From Pseudomonadota bacterium (lineage in GTDB: Bacteria; Pseudomonadota; Gammaproteobacteria; Burkholderiales; Burkholderiaceae_F): 64,000 nucleotides of DNA. Numbering within the stretch: position 1 is the stretch's first letter; each line of letters starts with the position of its first letter. The notes under the pieces were generated by a model. The model was not told the DNA's origin, did not search any database, and was given only the letters and a program-made list of their open reading frames with translations. The translations under genes and the position numbers were made by a program. Shown here one piece after another: positions 19,617-29,045 of the stretch. The stretch lies in NCBI GenBank assembly GCA_021825945.1, contig JAKAFN010000002.1:167915-231914 (forward strand), read 5' to 3'.

Positions 19617-21464
19617 ATGCGCAACGCAGCGGGAAGCGTAATGGCCTTGGCGTCATCGGGCCTCGCATTGTTGACGGCGGGTTGCCTCGGCGGCGGCAGC
19701 GGAGGATTCACCTCCGCCATCCCCTACACACCCGCCGACGATCAAACCGCCTGCCTTCCAGGCAACGATGTCACCGGGAAGTGGAAGGTCCTGGCCAACG
19801 ACGCGACCTTCATCCCCGGATCGGCCGACATCGCTTTCTTCAGCTTCAATCCGCCCTCGGTCAACACGAGTGGCCTGGTGGTCTTCCGGGGCCGCGCCAA
19901 AGGGGCAACCGGCTCCGGGGGCGGGGGCGGTGGCGGTGGCGCCATGAGCCGTGGCGTATTCGCCATCGATGCCTGCCTCGGTTCGCTGACCCTCTACACG
20001 GTGGCCGATACCACCATGCCGGTTCCCGCGCCGAACGACACCAACGCGTCCTTCACCGAATTCCCCTCGTTCCCGCGCATCGACATCGACTCCGGAGTAC
20101 TCGCCACCCGCGGCCAATCGACGCCGGTGTGGACCCTGCCCGACGGCACCAAAACCGGAACCTCCGGCGTGTATGTGAGCCTGCCGACCGGCCTGTCGAC
20201 CGGGATCGGACAACTCGGCAACGTGTCGGAGTTTTCCTACATGCAGGTACCCGGAGCCAGCACCCCCGGGATCCGGTTCGACCAGTTCCCCGGCTCGCCG
20301 ACCCTCACCCAAGGACGCTATCTGGTGTTCAAGGGCAACTACACCGATGGCACGACCGCGGAGACCGGCGTGTATTTCCGCGACATCGCCACGGCCGGCA
20401 GTCCAGTGCAGCGCATTGCCGACACCAATACGCCCATGCCGAACTCCAACACCACGGCGGCCTTCGGTTCGACCGCGCCACCCAGCGCAGCCGGTGGCCG
20501 GGTCGTCTTCGTCGGCCTCGACAATGAAAGCGCGCCCACTGCCGGCGGTCTCTACATCGCGCCGGTGGCCGACCAGCCTTCGCTGACGCCGCTCGTGCAG
20601 ATCGGGCTGACCGTGGTGCCCGACGGCTCGGGCAACCCCCTCCCGGAAAATCCCACTTTCAGCGAGATCGGCGAAGGCGTGGCCTTCGATGGCCGCTACG
20701 TCGTCTTCTGGGGTGCGTGGAACACCCAGAACTCCGCCAACCTGCGCCCGATCACGCTCCAGTGCCCGACGGAAGGGAACGCCGCGCTGCAGGCTGCCTG
20801 CCTGCAGCAGTACCCAAGCGGTCAGACCACGATGGACGATCCGATCGATCAAGGCATATTCCTGTACGACACCACGCAGGACTCGCTGCGAATGGTGGCG
20901 CGAGCCGGAACCGGAGAAGTGTTCCAGGATTTCCTGTACTGGAACTTCTCCGGCAACACCGGAACGACGGGAGGTTCCAGCGGCTCCAGCGGCTCCGGAT
21001 CGGGTGGCTCCAGCGGGTCGGGCTCGTCGGGATCATCGGGCTCGTCGGAAGCCAGCGAACTCGAGCCGCCGCGTTGGCGCGTATCGGCATTCGCCGCGGT
21101 CGACGGCGGGCATGGAGTGATTTTTCTCGGATCGCTACAGCCCGCGACCGACGGTTCGCCGGCAACATCCGGAATCTACGGCGCAGCGCTGACCGGCAAC
21201 ACCATCGGTCCGGTGTTCAAGGTCGTCGCGATCGGCGACGACATGCTCTCGATCGACCCGGCTGCCCCGGCGGGCTCGATCGTGTCGTCCCTCGCCATCG
21301 AGCGCGAATCGTTGCGCGGCAGCTGGATGACCATCACTGCGTCATCGCTCGATCCGGCCGGCGAAAGCTGGGCCGGCGTCTACGCCACATTTTTTCCCGG
21401 CCCGTTCCATGTGATTCCGGCCGTCCCGCCAGCCGCGATCGCCACCCTGGTGCTAGGGAACTGA
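19617..21464 (+). CDS. Large lipoprotein with repeated propeller-like modules
   Basis: A protein of 615 residues. The ATG at 19617 follows GGGAG by 6 bases; the frame is open to 19050. The N-terminus is a lipoprotein signal (basic MRNAAG, hydrophobic core, lipobox LTAGC at about residue 23). The mature part contains several degenerate modules of about 100 residues sharing V-V-F-x-G (LVVFRGRAK, YLVFKGNYT, RVVFVGLDN, YVVFWGAWN, GVIFLGSLQ), G-[VI]-[YF] and a short [VI]AD-T-x-x-P-x-P turn. A Gly stretch sits near 102-110 and a long Gly/Ser linker near 447-478 separates the last module. This suggests a multi-bladed surface or periplasmic propeller; I recognise no named family with certainty. Confidence 0.75.
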   Translation: MRNAAGSVMALASSGLALLTAGCLGGGSGGFTSAIPYTPADDQTACLPGNDVTGKWKVLANDATFIPGSADIAFFSFNPPSVNTSGLVVFRGRAKGATGSGGGGGGGGAMSRGVFAIDACLGSLTLYTVADTTMPVPAPNDTNASFTEFPSFPRIDIDSGVLATRGQSTPVWTLPDGTKTGTSGVYVSLPTGLSTGIGQLGNVSEFSYMQVPGASTPGIRFDQFPGSPTLTQGRYLVFKGNYTDGTTAETGVYFRDIATAGSPVQRIADTNTPMPNSNTTAAFGSTAPPSAAGGRVVFVGLDNESAPTAGGLYIAPVADQPSLTPLVQIGLTVVPDGSGNPLPENPTFSEIGEGVAFDGRYVVFWGAWNTQNSANLRPITLQCPTEGNAALQAACLQQYPSGQTTMDDPIDQGIFLYDTTQDSLRMVARAGTGEVFQDFLYWNFSGNTGTTGGSSGSSGSGSGGSSGSGSSGSSGSSEASELEPPRWRVSAFAAVDGGHGVIFLGSLQPATDGSPATSGIYGAALTGNTIGPVFKVVAIGDDMLSIDPAAPAGSIVSSLAIERESLRGSWMTITASSLDPAGESWAGVYATFFPGPFHVIPAVPPAAIATLVLGN

Positions 21465-21479
21465 AGCACGGCGCGACCC

Positions 21480-21515
21480 GCGCATTGGCGCCGATTGATT
21501 GGCGCCAATGCGCGA
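21480..21515. repeat. Perfect 14-bp inverted repeat
   Basis: Left arm CGCGCATTGGCGCC (21480-21493), 8-base loop GATTGATT, right arm GGCGCCAATGCGCG (21502-21515), with no mismatch. It starts 16 bases after the lipoprotein stop and ends 67 bases before the next start codon. No T-run follows, so it is not a standard intrinsic terminator; it could be an mRNA-stabilising hairpin or a regulator-binding palindrome. Confidence 0.8.
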
Positions 21516-21582
21516 AACGTCGTCCACGCCTATAACGAGAACGCACGCGAATCGAGCGTTCTTTGGAGGCTGGAGGTTTGTG

Positions 21583-21918
21583 ATGAAAAAGAATCGGACC
21601 CTGGATCGAAGTATCGTGTTTTCCGCATGCCTGCTCCTATTCGGCTCGGCCTTTGCCGCCGGGGGCGGCGGCGGCGGGGGTGGCGGGGGTGGCGGCTTCG
21701 GCGGCTCCATGGGACAGGGTGCGCAAAGTCATACGCGATCGCGCGACCGGAACCAGGAGCGGACGCAAGAGCAGACCCGGGAACGGACGCGGGATCAAAA
21801 CGGAGACCAGAATCATGACCGGACCCGAGAACGGAGTCGGGATCAGACCCGAGATCAGACCCGAGATCAGACCCGGGATCAGACCCGGGATCAGACCCGC
21901 ACGCAGTTGAATCCGTAA
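21583..21918 (+). CDS. Small secreted Gly-rich protein with RDQT repeats
   Basis: A protein of 111 residues with strong GGAGG 6 bases before the ATG at 21583. Residues 1-25 are a signal peptide (MKKNRTLDRS, then a hydrophobic core, cut near AFA-AG). The mature protein opens with a run of 12 glycines, then a hydrophilic region made only of Arg, Asp, Gln, Thr, Glu, Asn and Ser, ending with five RDQT units and TQLNP. The composition indicates a disordered, highly charged exported protein. I recognise no family. It is flanked by a 14-bp hairpin upstream and an intrinsic terminator downstream, so it is probably its own short transcription unit or the end of the lipoprotein unit. Confidence 0.7.
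   Translation: MKKNRTLDRSIVFSACLLLFGSAFAAGGGGGGGGGGGGFGGSMGQGAQSHTRSRDRNQERTQEQTRERTRDQNGDQNHDRTRERSRDQTRDQTRDQTRDQTRDQTRTQLNP
21841..21900 (+). repeat. Five 12-bp tandem repeats in coding sequence
   Basis: Five back-to-back copies of GATCAGACCCGR/C encode DQTR each (the last copy ends in CGC). Copies differ only at the last base. The unit length is a multiple of three, so copy-number change would alter protein length without frameshift. Confidence 0.9.
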
Positions 21919-21924
21919 ATCTCA

Positions 21925-21963
21925 GCCGGGACGCCGCGCCCGCGTCCCGGCATTTCCCTTTTT
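21925..21963 (+). terminator. Intrinsic terminator
   Basis: A perfect 10-bp stem GCCGGGACGC / GCGTCCCGGC (21925-21934 and 21942-21951) with a 7-base loop, followed by ATTTCCCTTTTTC. It begins 6 bases after the stop codon of the RDQT-repeat gene. Confidence 0.85.
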
Positions 21964-22091
21964 CACCACAATGCGCAACACTTGCCCCTCGCGGTCATCG
22001 TCACCGGCGGCCTGCGTGGCGATCGCCGCATCGGGCCTTGCCCCTGCCCGCCCCGAGGCCCGGCAAACGGCTCCCAGTTCATTGCGACACT

Positions 22092-22991
22092 ATGAGAATC
22101 GGCATCGACGTCGGCGGAACCAAAATCGAAGCGATCGCGCTCGACGAGGACGGCGCCGTTCTCCGACGGCAGCGGGTGCGGACACCCAAGGGCGACTATG
22201 AAGGGACCCTGGACGCGATCGCGCAACTGGTTCAGCGCATCGAAGCCGATCTCGGACAAACCGGAACCGTCGGGGTCGGACTGCCGGGCGCCATTTCCTC
22301 GCGGACCGGCCTGATCAAGAACTCGAACAGCACGGTTTTGAACGGACGCAGCGTACCGGAAGACCTCGCGCGCAAATTGGGCCGGGCGATCCGGACGGAG
22401 AACGACGCCAATTGTTTCGCCCTTTCCGAGGCGATCGACGGCGGCGGCGCAGGCCACGATGTCGTCTTCGGGATCATCCTCGGAACTGGCGTCGGCGGCG
22501 GGGTGGTACACGAGCGGCGCTGCATCATCGGGCGCAACCGGATCGCCGGCGAATGGGGACACAACCCGCTGCCGTGGGCACGGGACGACGAGCGACCCGG
22601 TTCGCGTTGTTATTGCGGGAAGACGGGTTGCATCGAATCCTTTCTTTCCGGGGACGGGCTGGAGAGGGAATACCGGGCCCAAACCGGGAACGGTCGGAGC
22701 GGAGAGGAAATCGCGGCCGCAGCGCGTGCCGGCGAAGAACCTGCGCAACGATGCCTGCGCACCTACCAAGATCGACTTGCCCGCAGCCTCGCTGCGGTCA
22801 TCAACATTCTCGATCCCGACGTCGTCGTGCTCGGTGGCGGTCTTTCCAACATCGACGCCTTGTATGAGGGACTCGGAACGTGCGTTGGACGGTACGCATT
22901 TTCGGATCACTTGGACACGCGGTTCGTCCGCGCCGTCCACGGCGATTCGAGCGGTGTGCGCGGTGCGGCATGGCTCTGGCCCCCTCGTTGA
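22092..22991 (+). CDS. ROK-family sugar kinase (fructokinase-like)
   Basis: An enzyme of 299 residues. The phosphate-binding motif is IDVGGTKIEA (4-13), the sugar-binding region contains GTGVGGG and ENDANCFALSEA, and the ROK zinc site is CYCGKTGCIES (CxCGxxGCxE form). This set is typical of bacterial ROK kinases acting on fructose, mannose or N-acetylglucosamine; the length and RIAGEWGHNPLPW block fit the fructokinase (Mak) group best. The ATG at 22092 begins precisely at the fold. It lies 23 bases upstream of the nuclease gene. Confidence 0.88.
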   Translation: MRIGIDVGGTKIEAIALDEDGAVLRRQRVRTPKGDYEGTLDAIAQLVQRIEADLGQTGTVGVGLPGAISSRTGLIKNSNSTVLNGRSVPEDLARKLGRAIRTENDANCFALSEAIDGGGAGHDVVFGIILGTGVGGGVVHERRCIIGRNRIAGEWGHNPLPWARDDERPGSRCYCGKTGCIESFLSGDGLEREYRAQTGNGRSGEEIAAAARAGEEPAQRCLRTYQDRLARSLAAVINILDPDVVVLGGGLSNIDALYEGLGTCVGRYAFSDHLDTRFVRAVHGDSSGVRGAAWLWPPR

Positions 22992-23014
22992 TCCCTCGCG
23001 GCGGCCGATCGCGC

Positions 23015-23935
23015 ATGCAGCCCATTGCGCGAATGCTCCGCAGCATGGTCCCCCCCGCGGCTCCCCTCGTGCTGGCACTCGCTCTTGCCGGGACACCCTG
23101 GTGTGCGCAGGCATGGGGGCCGGTCGGGCATCGCGCGGTCGGGGCCATCGCCGATGCCCTCCTCGACCCGCAAGCCAAAGCCGCCGTCGTCGACCTGCTA
23201 GGCAACGATCGCAATCGCGAGGGCAGGCCGTCGGGACGCAAGAGCCTGGCGTCGATCGCCGATTGGGCCGACCGGATCCGTGGTAGTCCGCAGGATCATC
23301 CGCGCTGGCACTTCGACAACCGGCCCCGATGCGGGGGCGACCGCGCCATGCAATCCTGGTGTCCGCAAGGCGCGTGCGCGACGGCCGAAATCATCCGGAT
23401 GCGGGCGATCCTGCGCGACCGGAGCCGCCCTCCGGCCGAGCGCGAGGAAGCCCTCAAGTGGATCGTTCACCTCGTCGCCGATGTCCACCAACCGTTACAC
23501 GAGGTCGACTACGCCGCCGGCGGCAACCAGATCCGGGTGCGCTTGCGCGGGCGGCACTTCCGCGTTGCGCGTCCCGGCAAGCACAAGAAACTGTCGCTGC
23601 ATGCCTTCTGGGACAGCCGGGTGGTGGCGCTCGCCTTGCATCCCGAGGGCAACTGGATCCCGCGAGCCACGCTGCAACAACTGATCCGGTCGGCCCGCAC
23701 CGAGAATCGACAGCGGGTGGAGGAACCGCCATCGGCATGGGGCGCGGAGTCGTTCGAGCTAGCGCGCACGGTCGCCCTCGACCTTCCCGGCATCTCCTGC
23801 GATCGCCCGCCACCCCGCCGGACGATCACGCTCCCGCACGCGTATGTGATGCGCGCGGAACGAGTCGCGGAAGAGCAGTTGGCGCTCGCGGGAGCGCGGT
23901 TGGCCGCGCTACTGAACACCGCGCTCGGCCGATAG
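23015..23935 (+). CDS. S1/P1-type nuclease, exported
   Basis: A protein of 306 residues. The signal peptide runs to AQA so that the mature enzyme begins with Trp34, as required in P1-type nucleases where the N-terminal Trp binds zinc. All nine zinc-ligand positions can be matched: Trp34, His39 (WGPVGH), Asp83 (IADWAD), His99 (RWHFDN), His152, Asp156 and His162 (HLVADVHQPLH), His196 and Asp200 (LHAFWDS). The enzyme would cleave single-stranded nucleic acid and 3'-nucleotides in the periplasm or outside, perhaps for phosphate or nucleoside scavenging. Alternative upstream starts exist (22880, 22970). It is convergent with glmU. Confidence 0.9.
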   Translation: MQPIARMLRSMVPPAAPLVLALALAGTPWCAQAWGPVGHRAVGAIADALLDPQAKAAVVDLLGNDRNREGRPSGRKSLASIADWADRIRGSPQDHPRWHFDNRPRCGGDRAMQSWCPQGACATAEIIRMRAILRDRSRPPAEREEALKWIVHLVADVHQPLHEVDYAAGGNQIRVRLRGRHFRVARPGKHKKLSLHAFWDSRVVALALHPEGNWIPRATLQQLIRSARTENRQRVEEPPSAWGAESFELARTVALDLPGISCDRPPPRRTITLPHAYVMRAERVAEEQLALAGARLAALLNTALGR

Positions 23936-23969
23936 CCGGACCGAACCGGGTCACGGCCGATGCGGCGCG

Positions 23970-24063
23970 GGATCGCCACGGCCCTACCGGCCTCGCGATG
24001 ACGAGCGCAAGACCGAGCTGCCATGACCGGCCCTCATTGCGAGGGCGTAGCCCGAAGCAATCC
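23970..24063. repeat. REP-like palindromic repeat, copy 2
   Basis: Between the convergent nuclease and glmU genes. A 34-base unit at 23970-24003 (starts GGATCGCCACGG, ends CCTCGCGATGACG) is followed 30 bases later by an inverted partner TCATTGCGAGG...GAAGCAATCC (24034-24063). The first unit matches the unit at 34545-34578 at nearly every position. The arrangement as an inverted pair is the same as in copy 1. Confidence 0.75.
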
Positions 24064-24106
24064 CGGCACGCCGCGTGCCGCGCGGACATCGAGGATGCCT
24101 AGCGGC

Positions 24107-25492
24107 TCAGCGCGGCTTCTTCTGCGGCCGGCTCCAACCCTCGATCGTCACCGCGCGGGCGCGGGCGACGGTGAGCTTGTGGGCCGGCACGTCGCGCGTG
24201 ACCGTCGACCCGGCGCCGATGGTGGCCCCCTCGCCGACGTGAACCGGTGCGACCAGGACCGCATTGCTGCCCACGTGCACATCCGCCCCCAACTCGCTGC
24301 GGTGCTTGTTCGCCCCGTCATAGTTGGCAAAGATGGCGCCTGCGCCGATGTTCGCGCGCGCGCCGATATGGGCATCACCGACGTATGCTAGATGGTTCGC
24401 CTTGGCGCCAGCCTCGAGGTGGCTCGCCTTGACCTCGACGAAGTTGCCAATGTGCACCGCGTCGTCGAGGCGCGCGCCGGGGCGCAACCGCGCGAACGGC
24501 CCGGCGATCACGTCGGCGCCGATATGCGCGCCCTCGAAATGCGAAAACGCATGGATCACCGTATCGTTGCCGACCACCACGTCGCGCAGGACGCAGTAGG
24601 GTCCGACGCGAACGCCGTCGGCCAAGGCCACCGTTCCCTCGAACACGCAACCGACGTCGATGAACACGTCCGCACCCACCGTCAGCGTGCCGCGCACGTC
24701 GATGCGCGCGGGGTCGGCAAGCGTCGCGCCCGCGTCCAGCAACGACTGCGCCGTGCGCCGCTGGAACACCCGCTCCAGATGGGCGAGCTGGGCCCGGCTG
24801 TTCACGCCCAGCGTCTCATCGGGATCCGCGACCACGCTCGCGGTGACGTGGACGTGGTCGCGGTGGGCCGCGGCGACGATGTCCGTCAGGTAGTACTCCC
24901 CTTGCGCATTCTGGTTCGACAGGCCCGCCAGCCAGTGCCGCAGACGCCCGGTCGGGGCGACGAGAATGCCGGTGTTGACTTCGGTGATGCGCCGCTGCGC
25001 CTCGTTGGCGTCCCGCTCCTCGACGATCGCATGCACCTCGCCACCGCCGTGAATGCTCTCGCGGATGATCCGGCCATATCCCGTCGGGTCGGTCAGATTC
25101 ACGGTGAGCACGCTGACGCCATCCCCCGCCGAGTCGAGCAAGGCAGCCAAGGTTTGCGCCCGCACCAGGGGCACGTCGCCATACAGCACGAGCGTCGGGA
25201 CGTCATCGGCCATCCAGGGCATGGCCTGCAGCACCGCGTGCCCCGTTCCCAACTGCGTCTGCTGCTCGACGAACTGCAGATCCGACTGGGACGCGAACTG
25301 AGACCGCACCGCCTCCGCGCCGTGCCCGACGACCACCACGATGCGCGCGCCGCAGCCGCAGAGATGCGCGGTCTCGCGTGCCGTTTCGATGACCCGCGCA
25401 AGCATGGACTTGCCCGCAATCGAATGCAAGACCTTGGGTCGCACGGAGCGCATGCGCTTGCCTTGGCCGGCGGCGAGAATGACGATGTTCAT
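24107..25492 (-). CDS. glmU: Bifunctional UDP-GlcNAc pyrophosphorylase / glucosamine-1-phosphate acetyltransferase
   Basis: An enzyme of 461 residues making UDP-N-acetylglucosamine for peptidoglycan and LPS. The uridyltransferase domain begins [12 protein letters not shown] (residues 5-16) and includes [12 protein letters not shown] and LYGDVPL; the acetyltransferase left-handed beta-helix (about 250-461) shows hexapeptide repeats and the [15 protein letters not shown] and [11 protein letters not shown] blocks. It lies 59 bases downstream of ubiB on the same strand and may be read from the ubi operon. Confidence 0.97.
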   Translation of the reverse strand: MNIVILAAGQGKRMRSVRPKVLHSIAGKSMLARVIETARETAHLCGCGARIVVVVGHGAEAVRSQFASQSDLQFVEQQTQLGTGHAVLQAMPWMADDVPTLVLYGDVPLVRAQTLAALLDSAGDGVSVLTVNLTDPTGYGRIIRESIHGGGEVHAIVEERDANEAQRRITEVNTGILVAPTGRLRHWLAGLSNQNAQGEYYLTDIVAAAHRDHVHVTASVVADPDETLGVNSRAQLAHLERVFQRRTAQSLLDAGATLADPARIDVRGTLTVGADVFIDVGCVFEGTVALADGVRVGPYCVLRDVVVGNDTVIHAFSHFEGAHIGADVIAGPFARLRPGARLDDAVHIGNFVEVKASHLEAGAKANHLAYVGDAHIGARANIGAGAIFANYDGANKHRSELGADVHVGSNAVLVAPVHVGEGATIGAGSTVTRDVPAHKLTVARARAVTIEGWSRPQKKPR

Positions 25493-25551
25493 GGCTGACC
25501 CTTCCCCCTATCCCGTTGGCGGGAAATCGACGAGTACGGCTTCCGAGGCAA

Positions 25552-27120
25552 TTATCCGGGCAAGGGCAATCCCAGCAAGTACCATGCGGCCATCGCCGCC
25601 ATGGTCCCCAGCGCCGCGGCGAGCAGCGCGACCAGCCTGGTCTGCCGCTCCTGTGCGCTTCGCAGCCGGACGATCTCCGCGAGCATCGCGGCGCTGTGGT
25701 CTTCGCGGGCGAGGGCATCGTGCACCAGGCGCGGAATCTTCGGCAGCATCTGGCTCCACGCCGCCGCCTCGGCGATCGTGCGCTCTCGCAGTCCGCGCCA
25801 CCCGACCTGTCGATGCATCCAGCTTTCGAGGAACGGCTTGGCGGTACGCCAGAGATCGAGGTCCGGATCGAGCTGACGGCCCAGACCCTCGATGTTGAGC
25901 AGCGTCTTCTGCAGCAGCACGAGTTGCGGTTGGATTTCGATGTTGAAACGCCGCGATGCGTCGAACAGGCGCAGCAGCACATGGCCGAACGAGATCTGCT
26001 TGAGCGGACGGTCGAAAATCGGTTCGCACACCGCACGCACCGCGCTCTCGAGTTCATCGATGCGGGTGCCCGGCGGCGCCCAACCGGATTCGACGTGCGT
26101 CTGCGCCACCGCGCGATAGTCGCGGCGGAAAAAGGCGAGGAAGTTGCGCGCCAGGTAGTTTCGATCGACGTCGGTGAGCGTGCCCACGATGCCGAAGTCG
26201 AGTGCGATGTAGCGGCCGAAGTCGGCGCCGCCGACCCCTACCGAGATGTTTCCGGGATGCATGTCGGCATGGAAGAATCCGTCGCGAAACACCTGGGTGA
26301 AAAAGATCTCCACGCCGTCGCGGGAAAGCTTCTTCAGATCGATCCCCGCGGCACGCAGCGCGTCGATCCGACCGATCGGGATGCCGTGCATGCGCTCCAT
26401 CGTGATGACGTTGCCGCAGCAATAGTCCCAATACATCTCGGGCACCCGCAGCAGGGTGGAATTCTCGAAATTCCGCCGCAGCTGCGAGGCGTTCGCCGCT
26501 TCGCGGGTGAGGTCGAGCTCATCATGGAGCACCTTGCGAAATTCGGCCACGACCTCGCGCGGGCGCAAGCGCTTGCCGTCGTGCCACAACCGCTCGACGA
26601 GGGTGGCGGCGATCTCCATCAATTCGAGATCGCGGTCGATGACCTGGAGCATGTCCGGCCGCAGGACCTTCACCGCGACCGGCCGGCCTTGCAGCGCCCC
26701 CTCTCCCAGCACGGCGAAATGCACCTGGGCGATCGAGGCGCTCGCAACCGGCGTGCGCTCGAAATCGGTGAAGACCTCGCCCAGCGGTCGCCCCAGGCCG
26801 CGCTCGATCTCCCGCACCGCCATATCGGGATCGAACGGCGGAACCCGGTCCTGGAGCTTGGCCAATTCGTCGACGAGATCCTCGGGAACCAGATCGCGGC
26901 GGGTCGACAACATCTGCCCGAACTTGACGAAGATCGGCCCCAGGCTTTCGAGGGCCAAACGCACCCGCACGGCGCGGGGTGCGTCGAGCCGGCGGCCGAC
27001 GGCCGCGATCCGCGCCCACCGGACGAGCAGCGGATGCTTGAGGTTGGACAGCGCAATCTGATCCAGGCCATAGCGCAGCCCGATCCAGGCGATGCGCAAC
27101 AACCGCAGCAATCGCCGCAT
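25552..27120 (-). CDS. ubiB: Ubiquinone biosynthesis kinase-like protein
   Basis: A protein of 522 residues of the ABC1/ADCK atypical kinase family, needed for ubiquinone synthesis. The invariant KFGQ motif is at 66-69 ([12 protein letters not shown]), the Ala-rich loop follows in SASIAQVH, the ATP lysine in VAVKVLRP, and the catalytic region in [10 protein letters not shown] and ALDFGIVG. Two membrane helices close the protein (about 496-520). The frame is open to 27336; the ATG at 27120 matches the usual MRRLLRL start and sits 13 bases after the ubiJ stop. Confidence 0.96.
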   Translation of the reverse strand: MRRLLRLLRIAWIGLRYGLDQIALSNLKHPLLVRWARIAAVGRRLDAPRAVRVRLALESLGPIFVKFGQMLSTRRDLVPEDLVDELAKLQDRVPPFDPDMAVREIERGLGRPLGEVFTDFERTPVASASIAQVHFAVLGEGALQGRPVAVKVLRPDMLQVIDRDLELMEIAATLVERLWHDGKRLRPREVVAEFRKVLHDELDLTREAANASQLRRNFENSTLLRVPEMYWDYCCGNVITMERMHGIPIGRIDALRAAGIDLKKLSRDGVEIFFTQVFRDGFFHADMHPGNISVGVGGADFGRYIALDFGIVGTLTDVDRNYLARNFLAFFRRDYRAVAQTHVESGWAPPGTRIDELESAVRAVCEPIFDRPLKQISFGHVLLRLFDASRRFNIEIQPQLVLLQKTLLNIEGLGRQLDPDLDLWRTAKPFLESWMHRQVGWRGLRERTIAEAAAWSQMLPKIPRLVHDALAREDHSAAMLAEIVRLRSAQERQTRLVALLAAALGTMAAMAAWYLLGLPLPG

Positions 27121-27133
27121 CAGTGGATGCCCC

Positions 27134-27772
27134 TCACCCCTGCCCCGCGCCCGGGCGGGGCGCGGAATCGTGTCCACGATCGAGCGCGCCGACGCGGCGC
27201 GTGATGCGATCGATCCGCTCCAGCAGCGCCGCCAACTCGATCCGATGCTGGACGAATTCCTGCGTACCCAGCAACATGGGGTTTTCAGCGACCCAATAGT
27301 CCGCGCCCTGCCGCGCGGCGCGCCATGCGACATCACGGGCCTGCTCCAGCACCGTCTGCAGGGTGTTGACGATCCGCTCGGCCGCGATGTCGCCGACGAA
27401 CCGCGAAAGGTCTTCGGCCGGGTCCGGACGCAACTTCTGCAGCACGTCGATCAGCGTCTGGGCGAAGTCGACGTCACCCTCGATACGAAGATCGCGGCGC
27501 GCGGAGGACGGATCGGCCCAAACCTGGGCCACCGCCGCCGGGTTTGCCGCGACGCTCACATCCGGCGCGCGACCGTTGCCGCCGGCAGCCAGATCCCCGC
27601 CGGGGAGGATGCGCAGTTCGATACGAGCGAACCCGATTTCAATCCGCGCCACACGACCGGCATACCCATCCAATGCCGCCCGCGCCCACGATTCCCGGGC
27701 AATCAAACGCTGGTACCAGCCTACGACGGCCTGCGCCGCCAGACGGTCCAGGGGATGATCCGAAGGACTCAT
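27134..27772 (-). CDS. ubiJ: Ubiquinone biosynthesis accessory factor UbiJ
   Basis: A protein of 212 residues with an N-terminal SCP2-type lipid-binding domain (about 1-120, including [21 protein letters not shown]) and a helical C-terminal part. Placement between ubiE and ubiB is the standard location of UbiJ, which binds ubiquinone intermediates in the soluble Ubi complex. Its ATG overlaps the ubiE stop by 4 bases, and the frame extends upstream only through the ubiE gene. Confidence 0.9.
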   Translation of the reverse strand: MSPSDHPLDRLAAQAVVGWYQRLIARESWARAALDGYAGRVARIEIGFARIELRILPGGDLAAGGNGRAPDVSVAANPAAVAQVWADPSSARRDLRIEGDVDFAQTLIDVLQKLRPDPAEDLSRFVGDIAAERIVNTLQTVLEQARDVAWRAARQGADYWVAENPMLLGTQEFVQHRIELAALLERIDRITRRVGALDRGHDSAPRPGAGQG

Positions 27773-28509
27773 ATCCGGATCCCGGTGTGCAGCGCACAGA
27801 TTCCCGCTGTGAAGTTGAACCAGCGCACGCGCGCCAGGCCGGCGTCTTCCATCAAGCGCGCGAGATCCCGCTGCGACGGATGCATGCGGATCGATTCCGC
27901 AAGGTAGCGATAACTCTCCGCGTCGCCCGCAATGCGCTCGCCCAGCCACGGCATGATCTTCATCGAATAGGCATCGTAGAGCGGCGCGAGCGGCGCCCAG
28001 ACGCGGGAAAACTCCAACACCAGGAGCATGCCTCCCGGCTTGAGCACGCGGCGCATCTCGGCAAGCGCGCGGTCCTTGTGCGTCATATTGCGCAGACCGA
28101 ATGCCACGATGACGCGATCGAACCGCCGGTCGGCAAACGGCAACTGCTCGGCATCGCAACGCACCGCCTCGGCGACGATGCCCTCGTCGAGCAAGCGATC
28201 GCGCCCTTCCGTCAGCATGGCGCCGTTGATGTCGGTCAGCACGACCCCGCCGCGCGGCCCCACCCGGCGCGCAAACGCGCGCGTCATGTCACCGGTGCCG
28301 CCGGCGACATCCAGGACCCGCATGCCCGGGCGCACCCCGGCCTGGTTGACCGCAAACGCCTTCCAGGCACGATGCAATCCACCCGAAAGGACGTCATTCA
28401 TCAAATCGTAGCGGGACGCGACCGAATCGAACACGCCGGCGACGCGCTTGGCCTTCTCGGCTTCCGGAACCTGGGTGAAGCCGAAATGGGTGGTGGGTTC
28501 GCCGTTCAT
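27769..28509 (-). CDS. ubiE: Ubiquinone/menaquinone C-methyltransferase
   Basis: A SAM-dependent methyltransferase of 246 residues. The SAM motif I is [12 protein letters not shown] (65-76); the family signatures [17 protein letters not shown] (34-50) and [16 protein letters not shown] are present. It methylates the demethoxy-quinone ring carbon. The ATG at 28509 is chosen; it overlaps the stop of the DUF971 gene by 4 bases, so four genes are joined in one coupled series with ubiJ and ubiB. Confidence 0.97.
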   Translation of the reverse strand: MNGEPTTHFGFTQVPEAEKAKRVAGVFDSVASRYDLMNDVLSGGLHRAWKAFAVNQAGVRPGMRVLDVAGGTGDMTRAFARRVGPRGGVVLTDINGAMLTEGRDRLLDEGIVAEAVRCDAEQLPFADRRFDRVIVAFGLRNMTHKDRALAEMRRVLKPGGMLLVLEFSRVWAPLAPLYDAYSMKIMPWLGERIAGDAESYRYLAESIRMHPSQRDLARLMEDAGLARVRWFNFTAGICALHTGIRI

Positions 28510-28919
28510 GGGTCGCGGGACGCGCCAGCCGCCGCCAGGCGGTCGAGGTACTCTTGCCAAAGGGTATCCTGGTGCAACCCCAGGCCGTAGAGGTACTCCC
28601 AAGAGTACAGGCCCGAATCGTGGCCATCGGAGAACACCGGCTGCAGCGCGTACAACCCGACGGTATCCACCGACGCGATCGTCACGTCGCGCTTACCGGT
28701 CTGCAGCACCTCCTCGCCGGGGCCATGACCGCGCACCTCGGCCGAGGGAGAGTACACGCGCAGAAATTCGAACGGCAGGCGAAACCGCTTGCCGTCATCG
28801 AAGGCGATCTCCAGCACCCGCGAGCCCGAATGCACGGTGATTTCGGTGGGTCCGGGGACACGCGTGCGCGTGGCGGGCTGCGGTTCCGGCGAGGAAGGTT
28901 CGGGGCTGGCAATGCTCAT
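28506..28919 (-). CDS. DUF971 family protein
   Basis: A protein of 137 residues. After a disordered Ser/Pro N-terminus (1-25) comes the DUF971 fold with [34 protein letters not shown] and the end block [12 protein letters not shown]. This domain is also found fused to gamma-butyrobetaine hydroxylase; single-domain forms commonly precede ubiE in betaproteobacteria and their role is unknown. It is the first gene of the coupled ubi run. Confidence 0.9.
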   Translation of the reverse strand: MSIASPEPSSPEPQPATRTRVPGPTEITVHSGSRVLEIAFDDGKRFRLPFEFLRVYSPSAEVRGHGPGEEVLQTGKRDVTIASVDTVGLYALQPVFSDGHDSGLYSWEYLYGLGLHQDTLWQEYLDRLAAAGASRDP

Positions 28920-29045
28920 GTTCCGACTCCGGTTGCAAGCATCGAAGCATACACGCGGACGCCGCCGGAGCTCCGAAACGCGCTGCGACAACCCCCGCCG
29001 TAACCACCCGGTCACGCGCGCTTGCCACCATCCTCGCCGCACATC

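Noticed and set aside
21841..21900. Possible CRISPR-like array
   Set aside because: The units are 12 bases with no spacers and lie in frame in a coding sequence, so this is a coding tandem repeat.
24392..25498. Plus-strand frame of 368 codons opposite glmU
   Set aside because: A mirror of the glmU coding sequence with no domain or start signal.
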